Shown here: piece by piece, positions 19,185-27,365 of the stretch
Numbering within the stretch: position 1 is the stretch's first letter
Layout: every line of letters begins with the position of its first letter
Assembly (NCBI GenBank): GCA_007859835.1
Contig: SJPJ01000001.1
Span: 8,034,853-8,098,852 of the forward strand
Direction of reading: 5' to 3'
DNA from: Novipirellula herctigrandis
Lineage (GTDB): Bacteria; Planctomycetota; Planctomycetia; Pirellulales; Pirellulaceae
DNA: 64,000 nt
Translations under genes and position numbers: made by a program
Notes under the pieces: model-generated
Databases searched by the model: none
Told to the model about the DNA's origin: nothing
What the model saw: the letters and a program-made list of their open reading frames with translations, nothing else

Positions 19185-20414
19185 TTACGCGTGTTGCGTT
19201 TCGACGACGTCACCTTTTGGTTGGTTGATCGCTGCGAGTAATTCACCGAACCAAGTGCAGTTAATATTAAACGGTTTCCCACCCTTGATGCGCTCAAATT
19301 CGATTGCTCGCAGTTCGTCATTTTGCTCTTGATCCTCACCGATCACACCACCTTCACCGGCAAGTGCACACTCGACGGCCTTATTGGAACAGCGAGCGAT
19401 TAACTCGATATCGGCCTTATTGGCCCGGGCGGCTCGGCTATAGTAACCACTCTTTTGAATGAGAGTCTTTTCTGCGCCGATCATATTGGCGAATTGCTTG
19501 CCAAACCATTTGCCTGGATTAACCGCATCGAGTTTGAAGTGCCCGAATGCATCCTTGGGAACTTTTTCGCCGCGTGATTCCATCTCTTGGACGATGGTAT
19601 CCACACCCGCACCCTCGGAGATAAAGATGTTCACACAATCAATTTCATCCATTACCTTGCAAAGCCGCGCGGCTTCCTTTTCCAGATCAAAGTGCATCTC
19701 GGGAACATAGATCCCATGAACGTCTTTTCGTTCAAGACTGAGGCCCGTTTCAGGCAAGAAGTCGAGTTCGTTTAATCGCTCGCGATACTTTTCTGCTGTG
19801 GCGGCAGTCAACCACCCGCAGTTGCGTCCCATCACTTCGTGGACGATCAACATTCGCGGGTTGGCATTGTGCTCGGCTACGACGTTCTCAAAGAAACGGG
19901 CGCCTTGTTCGGCGGCAGTCCACGCGCCGAGGCTTTGCCGTATCGGGATCACATCGTTGTCGATTGTTTTCGGAAGTCCAACGACCGTCAAAGCATAGTC
20001 GTTCTTCGCCAAGAAAGCAGCCAAATCGGCCGCAGTCGTGTTTGTGTCGTCGCCACCAATCGTGTGCAATACGTCAACTCTATCGGTACGCAGTTGTTCA
20101 GCCGCGACTTCCAGTGGGTCTTGTCCGTCTGCGACCAAACCGCGTTTGACGCAATCCGCTACGTTGGTCAACTTAACACGGCTGTTTCCGATTGGGCTAC
20201 CACCATGCTGATGTAGCACATTTGCTTTTTCGCGAACTGCGGAGGTAACCAAAAAGCTGTCACCCAGTAACAATCCTTTGTAACCAGATCGGTAGCATAG
20301 GATTTCGACTTCCGGCGCTTGCTCTGTATAACGCTCGATCAACGCTCCGATCGCCGAAGAAAGACAAGGGGCAAGTCCCCCAGCAGTAAGAATTCCAACT
20401 CGCTTGACTGACAT
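19185..20414 (-). CDS. PPi-dependent 6-phosphofructokinase
   Basis: A 409-residue cytoplasmic enzyme interconverting fructose 6-phosphate and fructose 1,6-bisphosphate. The glycolytic motifs GILTAGGLAPCLSSAIG, TIGGDDTNTTAADLA, GLPKTIDND and EVMGRNCGWLTAATA are present. The aspartate in GGDD and the lysine in PKTIDND are the residues that mark pyrophosphate-using rather than ATP-using enzymes, so the reaction is probably reversible and PPi-linked. The start is ATG at 20414, with GGAG about nine bases upstream; a longer frame to 20471 lacks support. Its 3' end faces cmk across hairpins. Confidence 0.92.
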   Translation of the reverse strand: MSVKRVGILTAGGLAPCLSSAIGALIERYTEQAPEVEILCYRSGYKGLLLGDSFLVTSAVREKANVLHQHGGSPIGNSRVKLTNVADCVKRGLVADGQDPLEVAAEQLRTDRVDVLHTIGGDDTNTTAADLAAFLAKNDYALTVVGLPKTIDNDVIPIRQSLGAWTAAEQGARFFENVVAEHNANPRMLIVHEVMGRNCGWLTAATAEKYRERLNELDFLPETGLSLERKDVHGIYVPEMHFDLEKEAARLCKVMDEIDCVNIFISEGAGVDTIVQEMESRGEKVPKDAFGHFKLDAVNPGKWFGKQFANMIGAEKTLIQKSGYYSRAARANKADIELIARCSNKAVECALAGEGGVIGEDQEQNDELRAIEFERIKGGKPFNINCTWFGELLAAINQPKGDVVETQHA

Positions 20415-20810
20415 TATTTTCGCTCCAACTAACGTGTTCGATGGGGTGCAAGAAAAGGTGGGAGGGGCCATCCACTGTCGTGGATTTTAAAATCATCTGC
20501 CCCAAAAATATCGCATATCCCTCGAGTCGTCGCGGGGGGGCGTGTGGGGAATTTTGCCAACACCGAGTGGCAACCGCCTCTTGATATGAGTCTCGTCCAT
20601 GATCACCTCATGCAATGCCGCGGGCATGGAGTCACTTTTGGGGCAACGAGAAACATCACGCCCCATTAGCGGCATAAGATCCGACATTGGCAGGCCAGGC
20701 AACCAATGCCATAGGACGTTCCACGCGAGCTTGGACACGTTGCCGCACGCCAAAGACGTTGCTACTAGCGAGGAGTTTGATGAATAGCTGCGATGCAAAT
20801 CAGCATTCTG
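20415..20810. other. Intergenic region upstream of phosphofructokinase gene
   Basis: About 400 bases between two minus-strand genes. It contains the ribosome binding site and 5' leader of the phosphofructokinase gene, including a small perfect inverted repeat ATCCAC-TGTC-GTGGAT at 20470-20485, and the 3' flank of nothing else on the plus strand. A 101-codon minus-strand frame at 20493-20798 has no recognisable domain, no ribosome binding site and is not called. Confidence 0.45.
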
Positions 20811-22340
20811 CTACTTGTTTTTTGCCGCTTTTTCCTGCTCGCGTTCCAATTCGAGCTGTTGCTCCTTGGCAGCTTCCTGATGTTGTTCGGCGATCTCCTT
20901 TTCCCCCATCGCTTGATAACAAATTGCTAAAGATTCGTGCGCCTTGGGGGCAAGCGATTTGACCATCAACGCTCGTTCAAGATCGGGAACGGCCTCCGGA
21001 TGTCGCTCAAGTTTCATCAGGATCTGGCCACGAGTTTCGAAGAAGTGCGGCGTTGGATTGGTCGTATTTTCGATCGCAGAATTCGCTATTTTCAGGGCCT
21101 GTTCCAATTGCGGGTCTTCGCGAGTAGCCAACGCGACGGCAAGGTTGTTCAAGATCGCACCACTTCGTGGCAACATTTCCGCAGCCAATTTCAGGTGCAT
21201 CGTGCCCGACTCATAGTCGTCTTTGACAAGAGCAGCCGTCCCTTGAATGAAGTGAGCAATCCCGGGAGAAGTTCCTTTGACAAGCGCGTCACGAATTTTC
21301 TTTACCTCTGCATCATCGTCGCTGGCGGCAGCCAACACTCGATCGACAACCACGGTTAATACCCGAGGATTGTTCGGCGCATATTGAATCGCCAATTGCA
21401 GCATCTGTAACGACCGTAAGTCGTCTTTTGCGTCTCCGGTCGGCACTTGCTCAATATGGTTGACCCATGCAACAATCGCGTCACCCATCGCAACGCGAAG
21501 CACTTTCGCATCTTCGGGTTTCTTCGCCCGCGTAAGTGCCTTTTCCAGCGTCTGAACGGACTCCCTATGCCGATTAAGAAACAATTGGTTCTGGGCGACC
21601 GCCAAAGCGACGGCCATGTTTGTTGGTTCTTCTTCCCATAGTTTCATGACCGTACCAAGTGTTGCTTCGGCCAGCCGTTCTGACTGAGCCGTTTGGCCGA
21701 GTTGTCGTGAAATGGCAGCAGCCCGTAACCCTTGCATCGGTTGGATTTTGGCTAGATCCGTTAGCAGAGGAACTGCAGCGGCCGCCTTTTCTGTCGCGAT
21801 TAAGTAGTCAGCGTATAGCCGTTTGATTTGAAAATCGTCGGGTGTCTCTTCATGCAACAGTTGAAGCAGTTGCCCCAATTCTGCCTGCTCCTCTGGTTCA
21901 AGTTCGGTCCACTTTCCACCGACAAATTTGTTTTGAAGCAACCACCGGGCAGCAGGTTGGTATTTTCGGCTATAAACCAAGCCGCGCATCATCTCGATCG
22001 CATCCTCGCGAGCGTCCTGTTCATCACGGGCAAGCGCTAACCGAAACACCAACTGCGTGTCATCGGGGCGTTCTTTGATCTGTCGACGAAGCACCAATTC
22101 GGCAGTCTCGTAATCATCGGCATCCCATGCCGCTTTGAACTGTTTTCCCATCAGATTGCTGCGCCATCGGTTTCCGTCGGAATAGGCGACAATGCCGGTG
22201 ATCAACAACACCATCAACAGCACGAACGCAGGGATCGCCTTGGGAATTTGTTGAAGTGGAAGCGAAGCAACCCAGGCACGTATGAATTGGCCGATCCAAC
22301 CGAACCACTGTATCGGATTAAAGTATCGTAGAATATTCAT
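20811..22340 (-). CDS. TPR-repeat membrane protein of the exosortase operon
   Basis: A 509-residue protein with a short cytoplasmic N-terminus, one membrane helix (about residues 37-57) and a long alpha-helical solenoid of tetratricopeptide repeats up to about residue 480, followed by a charged Glu/Gln/Lys tail. TPR proteins of this type commonly accompany exosortase and exopolysaccharide genes (compare PrsT/PEP-CTERM system TPR proteins) and probably scaffold assembly or export. It starts three bases after the end of the exosortase gene, so the two are in one operon. No enzymatic motif seen. Confidence 0.8.
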   Translation of the reverse strand: MNILRYFNPIQWFGWIGQFIRAWVASLPLQQIPKAIPAFVLLMVLLITGIVAYSDGNRWRSNLMGKQFKAAWDADDYETAELVLRRQIKERPDDTQLVFRLALARDEQDAREDAIEMMRGLVYSRKYQPAARWLLQNKFVGGKWTELEPEEQAELGQLLQLLHEETPDDFQIKRLYADYLIATEKAAAAVPLLTDLAKIQPMQGLRAAAISRQLGQTAQSERLAEATLGTVMKLWEEEPTNMAVALAVAQNQLFLNRHRESVQTLEKALTRAKKPEDAKVLRVAMGDAIVAWVNHIEQVPTGDAKDDLRSLQMLQLAIQYAPNNPRVLTVVVDRVLAAASDDDAEVKKIRDALVKGTSPGIAHFIQGTAALVKDDYESGTMHLKLAAEMLPRSGAILNNLAVALATREDPQLEQALKIANSAIENTTNPTPHFFETRGQILMKLERHPEAVPDLERALMVKSLAPKAHESLAICYQAMGEKEIAEQHQEAAKEQQLELEREQEKAAKNK

Positions 22341-22343
22341 GTT

Positions 22344-24320
22344 TTACTCTGTTAGCTCATGGGCGGTGATCGTCGCTGCCGATGCAAACGATGATGGTTT
22401 GGTGGGATCGATCGACGCTTGCGGTAAAGGGGCCTGTTTTGACATCGCTGCGGCAACATTTTGGCGAGCCAACTCGAAACCTCTCCGAAGCTCTTTGAGT
22501 TTTTTGTTATCAAGCTTTCCAACCGAGACATACCAAAGTTGCACCATTACTAGGTCTTGTTGATCGACCACTCCGTACAAATCCAGACGGCTTAGGAATC
22601 GCGATCCGTAGGCACCAAGATTCGATGGCGCGGGACAAATGGTTCCGTCTTCGTAAACCGCTCCAAAAATCAAGTATCCATAGTTGCCGTCTTGGCGTTT
22701 AAACTTCGCCGACACGTACGATAGGTCTTCAGGTGATAAGTCATCAGGCGTTGTGTCATTCATTGTTTCTAACACATCAATCGTGTCGGTTTCAGTAGTC
22801 ACATCGCCTTGGATCGCCTCATTGGAATTTGAGGTGGAATTGGTATCCACATCGGCCAGCAATTCCGTCGGCGTGGAACGGTCGATAGATGTATCGTCGG
22901 GCGCAAGCACATCGCGTTCGACCAATTGCCATTCCATTCCTTCGTAGCAGACACACAATTCGTGCCATCCGCTGTAAGTTTGGCTGACAACAAACTGAGC
23001 TAGATTTTCGCCGAATCGACATGTCCAGACGTCCGAGTTTTGACCAAGTCGTGGATTGGAACCGCCGCGAGTTTCAAGGTGTTCGTAAAACTCTAACGCA
23101 CCAATTTCACCGTCGAGTAATTTCGCATCCGGTTTAAAAATGACGTTCTCCTTTAACAGGCTCGCCATCGGTGTCTCGATACTAGCGTTCGACGCCCGCA
23201 TGCTAGCTCCTACCACCAAGATTGCTGACAAGCCAAGCATAGAAGCCCAAACAACTCGGTTGCCAAGAATCGGATCAAGTTTCTTTGAACTGAGCCAACT
23301 TTCGCGTCCACTCGATCGCATCGGTTCAACGGTGTCACGCGAATAGACGCCCCGCGAATAATCAATCCGGGAATCCGGGTCCGAAACAAAATAATCCCAC
23401 ACCCGAAGAATTGGATTAGAGGACATGTCGTTTCCAAGCATCGCTGCGGGATGCAAAACCGTGATGACTAACTGGTCAAACGACAACAGCATGAGGCCGG
23501 CAATTGCAAGCGAGATGTAGCCTACGACGTCATGACCGACGCCACTGGCCAGGTCGATTCCCCAGAAGTACTCGGCTACTGCGACCGTCGTGACACGGAC
23601 AACGTTTCCCGCGATGGCCAAGATAACAGCAATCAGCAAATAGACCGGCGTCAACCAGAGTCGACGGCGGAAGTAGGCGATGATCACGGCGGCCAAAAAG
23701 GCGAGCGTAAAGACCGACTGTATTCCGCTACACGCTTCGGCAACAAACAATTCCCTGCCTGCTAACTGAATCACATTCCCTTGGACTGCATGCGTCACTC
23801 CGATGACGTCCAGCAGAACACTGGCTAACCGAGTTGTGACTCCCTGCAGTCGAATCACTAACATCTGGTCCAAGCCAACAGGCATCCTAAGTATCATCAG
23901 CAGCGGAACCGATAATCCGATGAGCGTTCGCTCAGCCGAGCCGGCCTGGGACCCAAAAAAGGCTATACCGATAAAGACAAAGGCAACCGCACCAAGCCAA
24001 GTGCTACTCATTGCTAAGCTTGAAAAGACCATCATTGCCGCAAATAACAACACGATCCACATCGACAAGCTCTGTGGCCCTCGGATGGGTTGCTCGCGAT
24101 CAATTCTCGAATACGCCATTGCTGCAACGGCGAGCAGCGCGAATGGGAAGTACTGGTAATGTTCCAAACGCCACATTCCCACGAAGTAGGGAATCAACAT
24201 GGGCAGCGAAACAACCGTAAGCGAACCCCAGAACCAAGCCCAAGGTGAAGACATCTTCGAAAAGGTTTTCGATATCCCTGAATCAGCTGAGTTTGGAGAA
24301 TCAGTCAGAGTGCTAGACAT
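22344..24320 (-). CDS. Exosortase with fused C-terminal domain (XrtU-like)
   Basis: A 658-residue integral membrane transpeptidase of the exosortase/archaeosortase family, expected to cut and anchor proteins with a C-terminal sorting signal, often tied to exopolysaccharide. About eight membrane helices fill residues 30-300. The catalytic residues are visible: C197 in EACSGIQS, R242 in GNVVRVT and H263 in GVGHDVVGY. A further helix near 355-375 leads to an extracytoplasmic C-terminal domain (about 380-658) with an acidic, Thr/Asp-rich insert, similar to EpsI-type exosortase-associated domains fused in cis. The planctomycete variant is known as exosortase U; I assign this by architecture only. 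The ATG at 24320 is used; the TTG at 24329 is less likely. No clear ribosome binding site. Co-transcribed with the TPR gene. Confidence 0.85.
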   Translation of the reverse strand: MSSTLTDSPNSADSGISKTFSKMSSPWAWFWGSLTVVSLPMLIPYFVGMWRLEHYQYFPFALLAVAAMAYSRIDREQPIRGPQSLSMWIVLLFAAMMVFSSLAMSSTWLGAVAFVFIGIAFFGSQAGSAERTLIGLSVPLLMILRMPVGLDQMLVIRLQGVTTRLASVLLDVIGVTHAVQGNVIQLAGRELFVAEACSGIQSVFTLAFLAAVIIAYFRRRLWLTPVYLLIAVILAIAGNVVRVTTVAVAEYFWGIDLASGVGHDVVGYISLAIAGLMLLSFDQLVITVLHPAAMLGNDMSSNPILRVWDYFVSDPDSRIDYSRGVYSRDTVEPMRSSGRESWLSSKKLDPILGNRVVWASMLGLSAILVVGASMRASNASIETPMASLLKENVIFKPDAKLLDGEIGALEFYEHLETRGGSNPRLGQNSDVWTCRFGENLAQFVVSQTYSGWHELCVCYEGMEWQLVERDVLAPDDTSIDRSTPTELLADVDTNSTSNSNEAIQGDVTTETDTIDVLETMNDTTPDDLSPEDLSYVSAKFKRQDGNYGYLIFGAVYEDGTICPAPSNLGAYGSRFLSRLDLYGVVDQQDLVMVQLWYVSVGKLDNKKLKELRRGFELARQNVAAAMSKQAPLPQASIDPTKPSSFASAATITAHELTE

Positions 24321-24396
24321 GGGAGGCAAGGGGGATAGGGGGCAGAATCTTTTGAACTAACGTTGTCGCATCGCCCCATTCCTTCAGGACATTATC

Positions 24397-24420
24397 CGCC
24401 GAGAGCTAATGCTCTCGGCG
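24397..24420. terminator. Perfect ten-base-pair hairpin between BY-kinase and exosortase genes
   Basis: CGCCGAGAGC (24397-24406) and GCTCTCGGCG (24411-24420) pair perfectly around a TAAT loop. It lies 37 bases past the BY-kinase stop on the minus strand and 77 bases before the exosortase start. No T-tract follows, so it may attenuate rather than end transcription, or stabilise the upstream mRNA. Confidence 0.5.
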
Positions 24421-24457
24421 ATTCATTAATGGTGACAGCCAAAGACCGAGCAGTTCA

Positions 24458-26947
24458 CTACTCTTCGCTTCGAACGACTTCTGCCGCTCGCGGTTTTCGC
24501 ATCGAGACACCGCGACCTTCGATGACCATTGGCGTTTTCGAATCTTTGTTACTGCGCCGGTGGCTCTTTCCGTCGCCCGATTTTCGGCGATGGTATCGAC
24601 CGGTGTAATGACCGTATCGATAATATCCGTAGCCTTTGTAACCATCGCTCGAACCGGATTCGTCAGAATTGTTGATCACGACGCCGAGCAAGTTTCCGCC
24701 CACGGCACGCAAAATGTTAACGGACTCTTTTGCGTTTGGCTTACTCTTGCGGCGAATTCGCAATGTCATCACGACGCCGTCGACCAAACTAGCGACAATA
24801 CTAGGGTCGGTCACAACCAATAGTGGCGGGGTGTCGAGCACAATGTAATCGTACTCTTCACGGAGCAGGTCTAGTAATTCACCCATCTCAGGCAAGGTTA
24901 ATGCCTCGGCTGGGTTGGCAGGAATGGGGCCACTTGGCATTACGTGCAGCGTCGGCACGGGTGTGTCGTGACACGCATCACTCGGATCACAATCACCATT
25001 GAGCACATTGGTCAGGCCCATTTGATCCTGCATCACAAAGTTGTCGGTCAATTGAGGGCGACGAAGGTCACCATCAATCGCTAAGACTCGTTTACCACTT
25101 TGTGCAATCGATACCGCCAAGTTTCCTGCGACGGTCGTTTTCCCATCACCCGGAAGCGGGCTGGTAACTTGGATTACCTTTCCACCTTCAATGGAAGCGG
25201 TATCGAAAAAGACGGCTGTTCGGCAGGACCGGATCGCCTCCGCTGCGACAGACGCAGGGTGATGCAATACCGCTAACGAATTGTCGAGGCTTTGATAAAC
25301 GTCCTCTTCTCCTTGCTTGACTCTCTTTGGACGAGCCTTGAAGAAGGGCACGTGAGTTAGAACAGGAGCGCCGAGCATTTCTGAAATTTCATCGGGGTCG
25401 CGGAATGTGTTCGCGTTCTTTTCTAATAGCAATGACAAGCCTGAGCCCAGGGCCAATCCGAGGAAGATCCCGATCCCGAGACACTTGATGATCATTGGGC
25501 TAATGAGGTAGGCCATTGATGGGGCCGTTAGTTCGACGACGCGTGTGCCACCGCTTTCTTCGGTCAAACTGACACGAGCCATTTGCTCCTCGAGTTGGCT
25601 CATTAATTCATGATTACGCTCGATTTCGCGAAGCATGCCCGCGTCATCTTGTTCGAATTTTGCCAACTTAATGGCCGCGATTTTCTCATCCTCGATTTGC
25701 TTTTCCAGCTCATTAATTTGGGCGCCGACCAAGTTGACTTCCGCTTCTGCGGCAACAAGAATCGCGTCGACTGCTTCTTGGGCTTCTTGGGCTGGGTCGG
25801 ACAACTCGATTTGGTTTTCCGCTCGCAATTCCAACACACGACTAATTTGCTCCGTGACAATGCGTTGCAATTCCTCCTTCATCATGGACAATTCTTTGTC
25901 TAAGTCGCGAACCGTTGGATGTTCGGCACCGAATTGGCTGGCCAATTTACTTCGCTCGATGAACAAAGGAACCAATTGCTCGTCAATCTGCAATTGTCCA
26001 AGCTTCGTGTCTTCGGCTTCTAAGTGTTTCGCTGCTTGCTCGGAACTGTAGGGAAGGTTTACGCGAATGTTGAACAGTTGGCTGATCACGTTCAACGAGA
26101 TCCGCGGGTCCTCTGTTTGGCCGGAAATGGATTTTACAGCAGCCAACAGCACTGCTTTTTGCCGCATTTGCTCTACTAGCTCACTTCTTCGTCCAACCAA
26201 AAACAATTGCCGTTCGCGGTGAGGATTGATCGCAGCACCATCCGCGTTCCAAACCAACGGGGCATCCCGGCGGAAATCTCGGTACTGACGTTCCAGTTCG
26301 GACATCTTCGGGTGTAATTGTTCAATCGCAACGGAAATCAAGCGAATGAGATCGCCACGCGAATTCTTGTGACGCTCATTAAAGAATTTTTGTAGTGCAT
26401 CGCTAAACGACTTCACCGCGGCTTCCGCAAGCTCGGGGTCAGTGTGTTGGAATCGAAGCACCGCCACTAGTGATTGAGCGGACCGGACATCTTGGATCTC
26501 CGACTCCAACTCCATCGATTTCTGGGCCACCGAGATGAAGTTCGAAACATTCCCTTCAAACTCCTCGTGGAAAGGGACCATTCGAGGATCTTGGAAAGTC
26601 ATCGCGACAACACGGTCACTGAACAATTGAGATTCCAAAATCTCGATGCTAGGAACGCCGCCGACCAAGTCACCGGTCATCGTGTCAAGAATCGCTGGCT
26701 GATCGGATTCGACCATCAAACGAGTTGCCGATTCGTAGGTCTCTGGCATTTTCAAAAACACCAAAAAGCCAATGACCGCACCGGCAATTGCGGACAAAAT
26801 GACGGCCCAGCGGTATCGCCAGAGGGCAGCCAGAAGGTCAGGTGAGTTGTTGCCACCGGCACTACTGGGATCGCCCATTGCAAAATCCGAACCAGCAATT
26901 CCTGGGGTCTTAGAGTACGCGAGTCCGCGATCAGTCGATGAATTCAT
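24458..26947 (-). CDS. Polysaccharide co-polymerase / BY-kinase (Wzc-like)
   Basis: An 829-residue fusion of a Wzz chain-length domain and a bacterial tyrosine kinase, an inner-membrane regulator of exopolysaccharide polymerisation and export. First membrane helix at about 47-67, periplasmic part with long coiled coils (about 190-470), second helix near 480-505, then the kinase: Walker A SPLPGDGKTT with K603, Walker A' VLAIDGDLRRPQL and Walker B YIVLDTPPLLVV. The C-terminus has the autophosphorylated tyrosine cluster, YKGYGYYRYGHYTGRY, followed by a basic tail. The ATG at 26947 lacks an evident ribosome binding site. It lies upstream of the exosortase/TPR genes in the same direction, separated by a hairpin, suggesting a joint surface-polymer system. 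Wzx, Wzy and glycosyltransferases are not in the window. Confidence 0.93.
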   Translation of the reverse strand: MNSSTDRGLAYSKTPGIAGSDFAMGDPSSAGGNNSPDLLAALWRYRWAVILSAIAGAVIGFLVFLKMPETYESATRLMVESDQPAILDTMTGDLVGGVPSIEILESQLFSDRVVAMTFQDPRMVPFHEEFEGNVSNFISVAQKSMELESEIQDVRSAQSLVAVLRFQHTDPELAEAAVKSFSDALQKFFNERHKNSRGDLIRLISVAIEQLHPKMSELERQYRDFRRDAPLVWNADGAAINPHRERQLFLVGRRSELVEQMRQKAVLLAAVKSISGQTEDPRISLNVISQLFNIRVNLPYSSEQAAKHLEAEDTKLGQLQIDEQLVPLFIERSKLASQFGAEHPTVRDLDKELSMMKEELQRIVTEQISRVLELRAENQIELSDPAQEAQEAVDAILVAAEAEVNLVGAQINELEKQIEDEKIAAIKLAKFEQDDAGMLREIERNHELMSQLEEQMARVSLTEESGGTRVVELTAPSMAYLISPMIIKCLGIGIFLGLALGSGLSLLLEKNANTFRDPDEISEMLGAPVLTHVPFFKARPKRVKQGEEDVYQSLDNSLAVLHHPASVAAEAIRSCRTAVFFDTASIEGGKVIQVTSPLPGDGKTTVAGNLAVSIAQSGKRVLAIDGDLRRPQLTDNFVMQDQMGLTNVLNGDCDPSDACHDTPVPTLHVMPSGPIPANPAEALTLPEMGELLDLLREEYDYIVLDTPPLLVVTDPSIVASLVDGVVMTLRIRRKSKPNAKESVNILRAVGGNLLGVVINNSDESGSSDGYKGYGYYRYGHYTGRYHRRKSGDGKSHRRSNKDSKTPMVIEGRGVSMRKPRAAEVVRSEE

Positions 26948-27365
26948 ATTCAGGAAAAGTCACAAGGAGGAATATCTGTGTGGAAAACGTTGCAAACGGC
27001 CGCGTCAGCTCATTTTTACCTGGCATCTCAAAATCGTCCACTGTTAAAACTGGCTTAATAACACCCAATTGGGGTATTAAGCCTGCACCGGGACTAGCCG
27101 CACAGGTCTAACGACATGGACATGTGCTTCATAGTTTACCGATTGAGCCCCCCATGGACTAGGAAAAGAGGGCCTAGATTCGCAGTTTTGAAGTTGAAAC
27201 GCCGCAGAACCGATCCAATCGAATCAATCGGGTAGGCTGGGGGATCTCTGCCGCTCCGATTATCGGTCCCAGGACAAAGCTTCGTCGGTCCGGTAACATT
27301 GTCTGGCTGCCTGCCCCCGCCATTTTCCTTCCTTCCAAATTGACCCTGCCTTTCTTGGATTTCCC
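26948..27365. other. Divergent promoter region, BY-kinase / glycoside hydrolase
   Basis: About 420 bases between divergent genes, so it should hold both promoters. It contains one outstanding symmetric element at 27052-27083 (listed separately). No open frame of note and no RNA gene seen. Confidence 0.5.
27052..27083. promoter_or_regulatory. Long inverted repeat, candidate operator
   Basis: GGCTTAATA (27052-27060) and TATTAAGCC (27075-27083) are perfect inverted arms. Between them, CCCAATTGGG (27064-27073) is itself a perfect palindrome. The element is 105 bases upstream of the BY-kinase start and about 280 upstream of the hydrolase start, with no gene ending nearby on either strand, so an operator or leader hairpin is more likely than a terminator. 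Confidence 0.5.
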
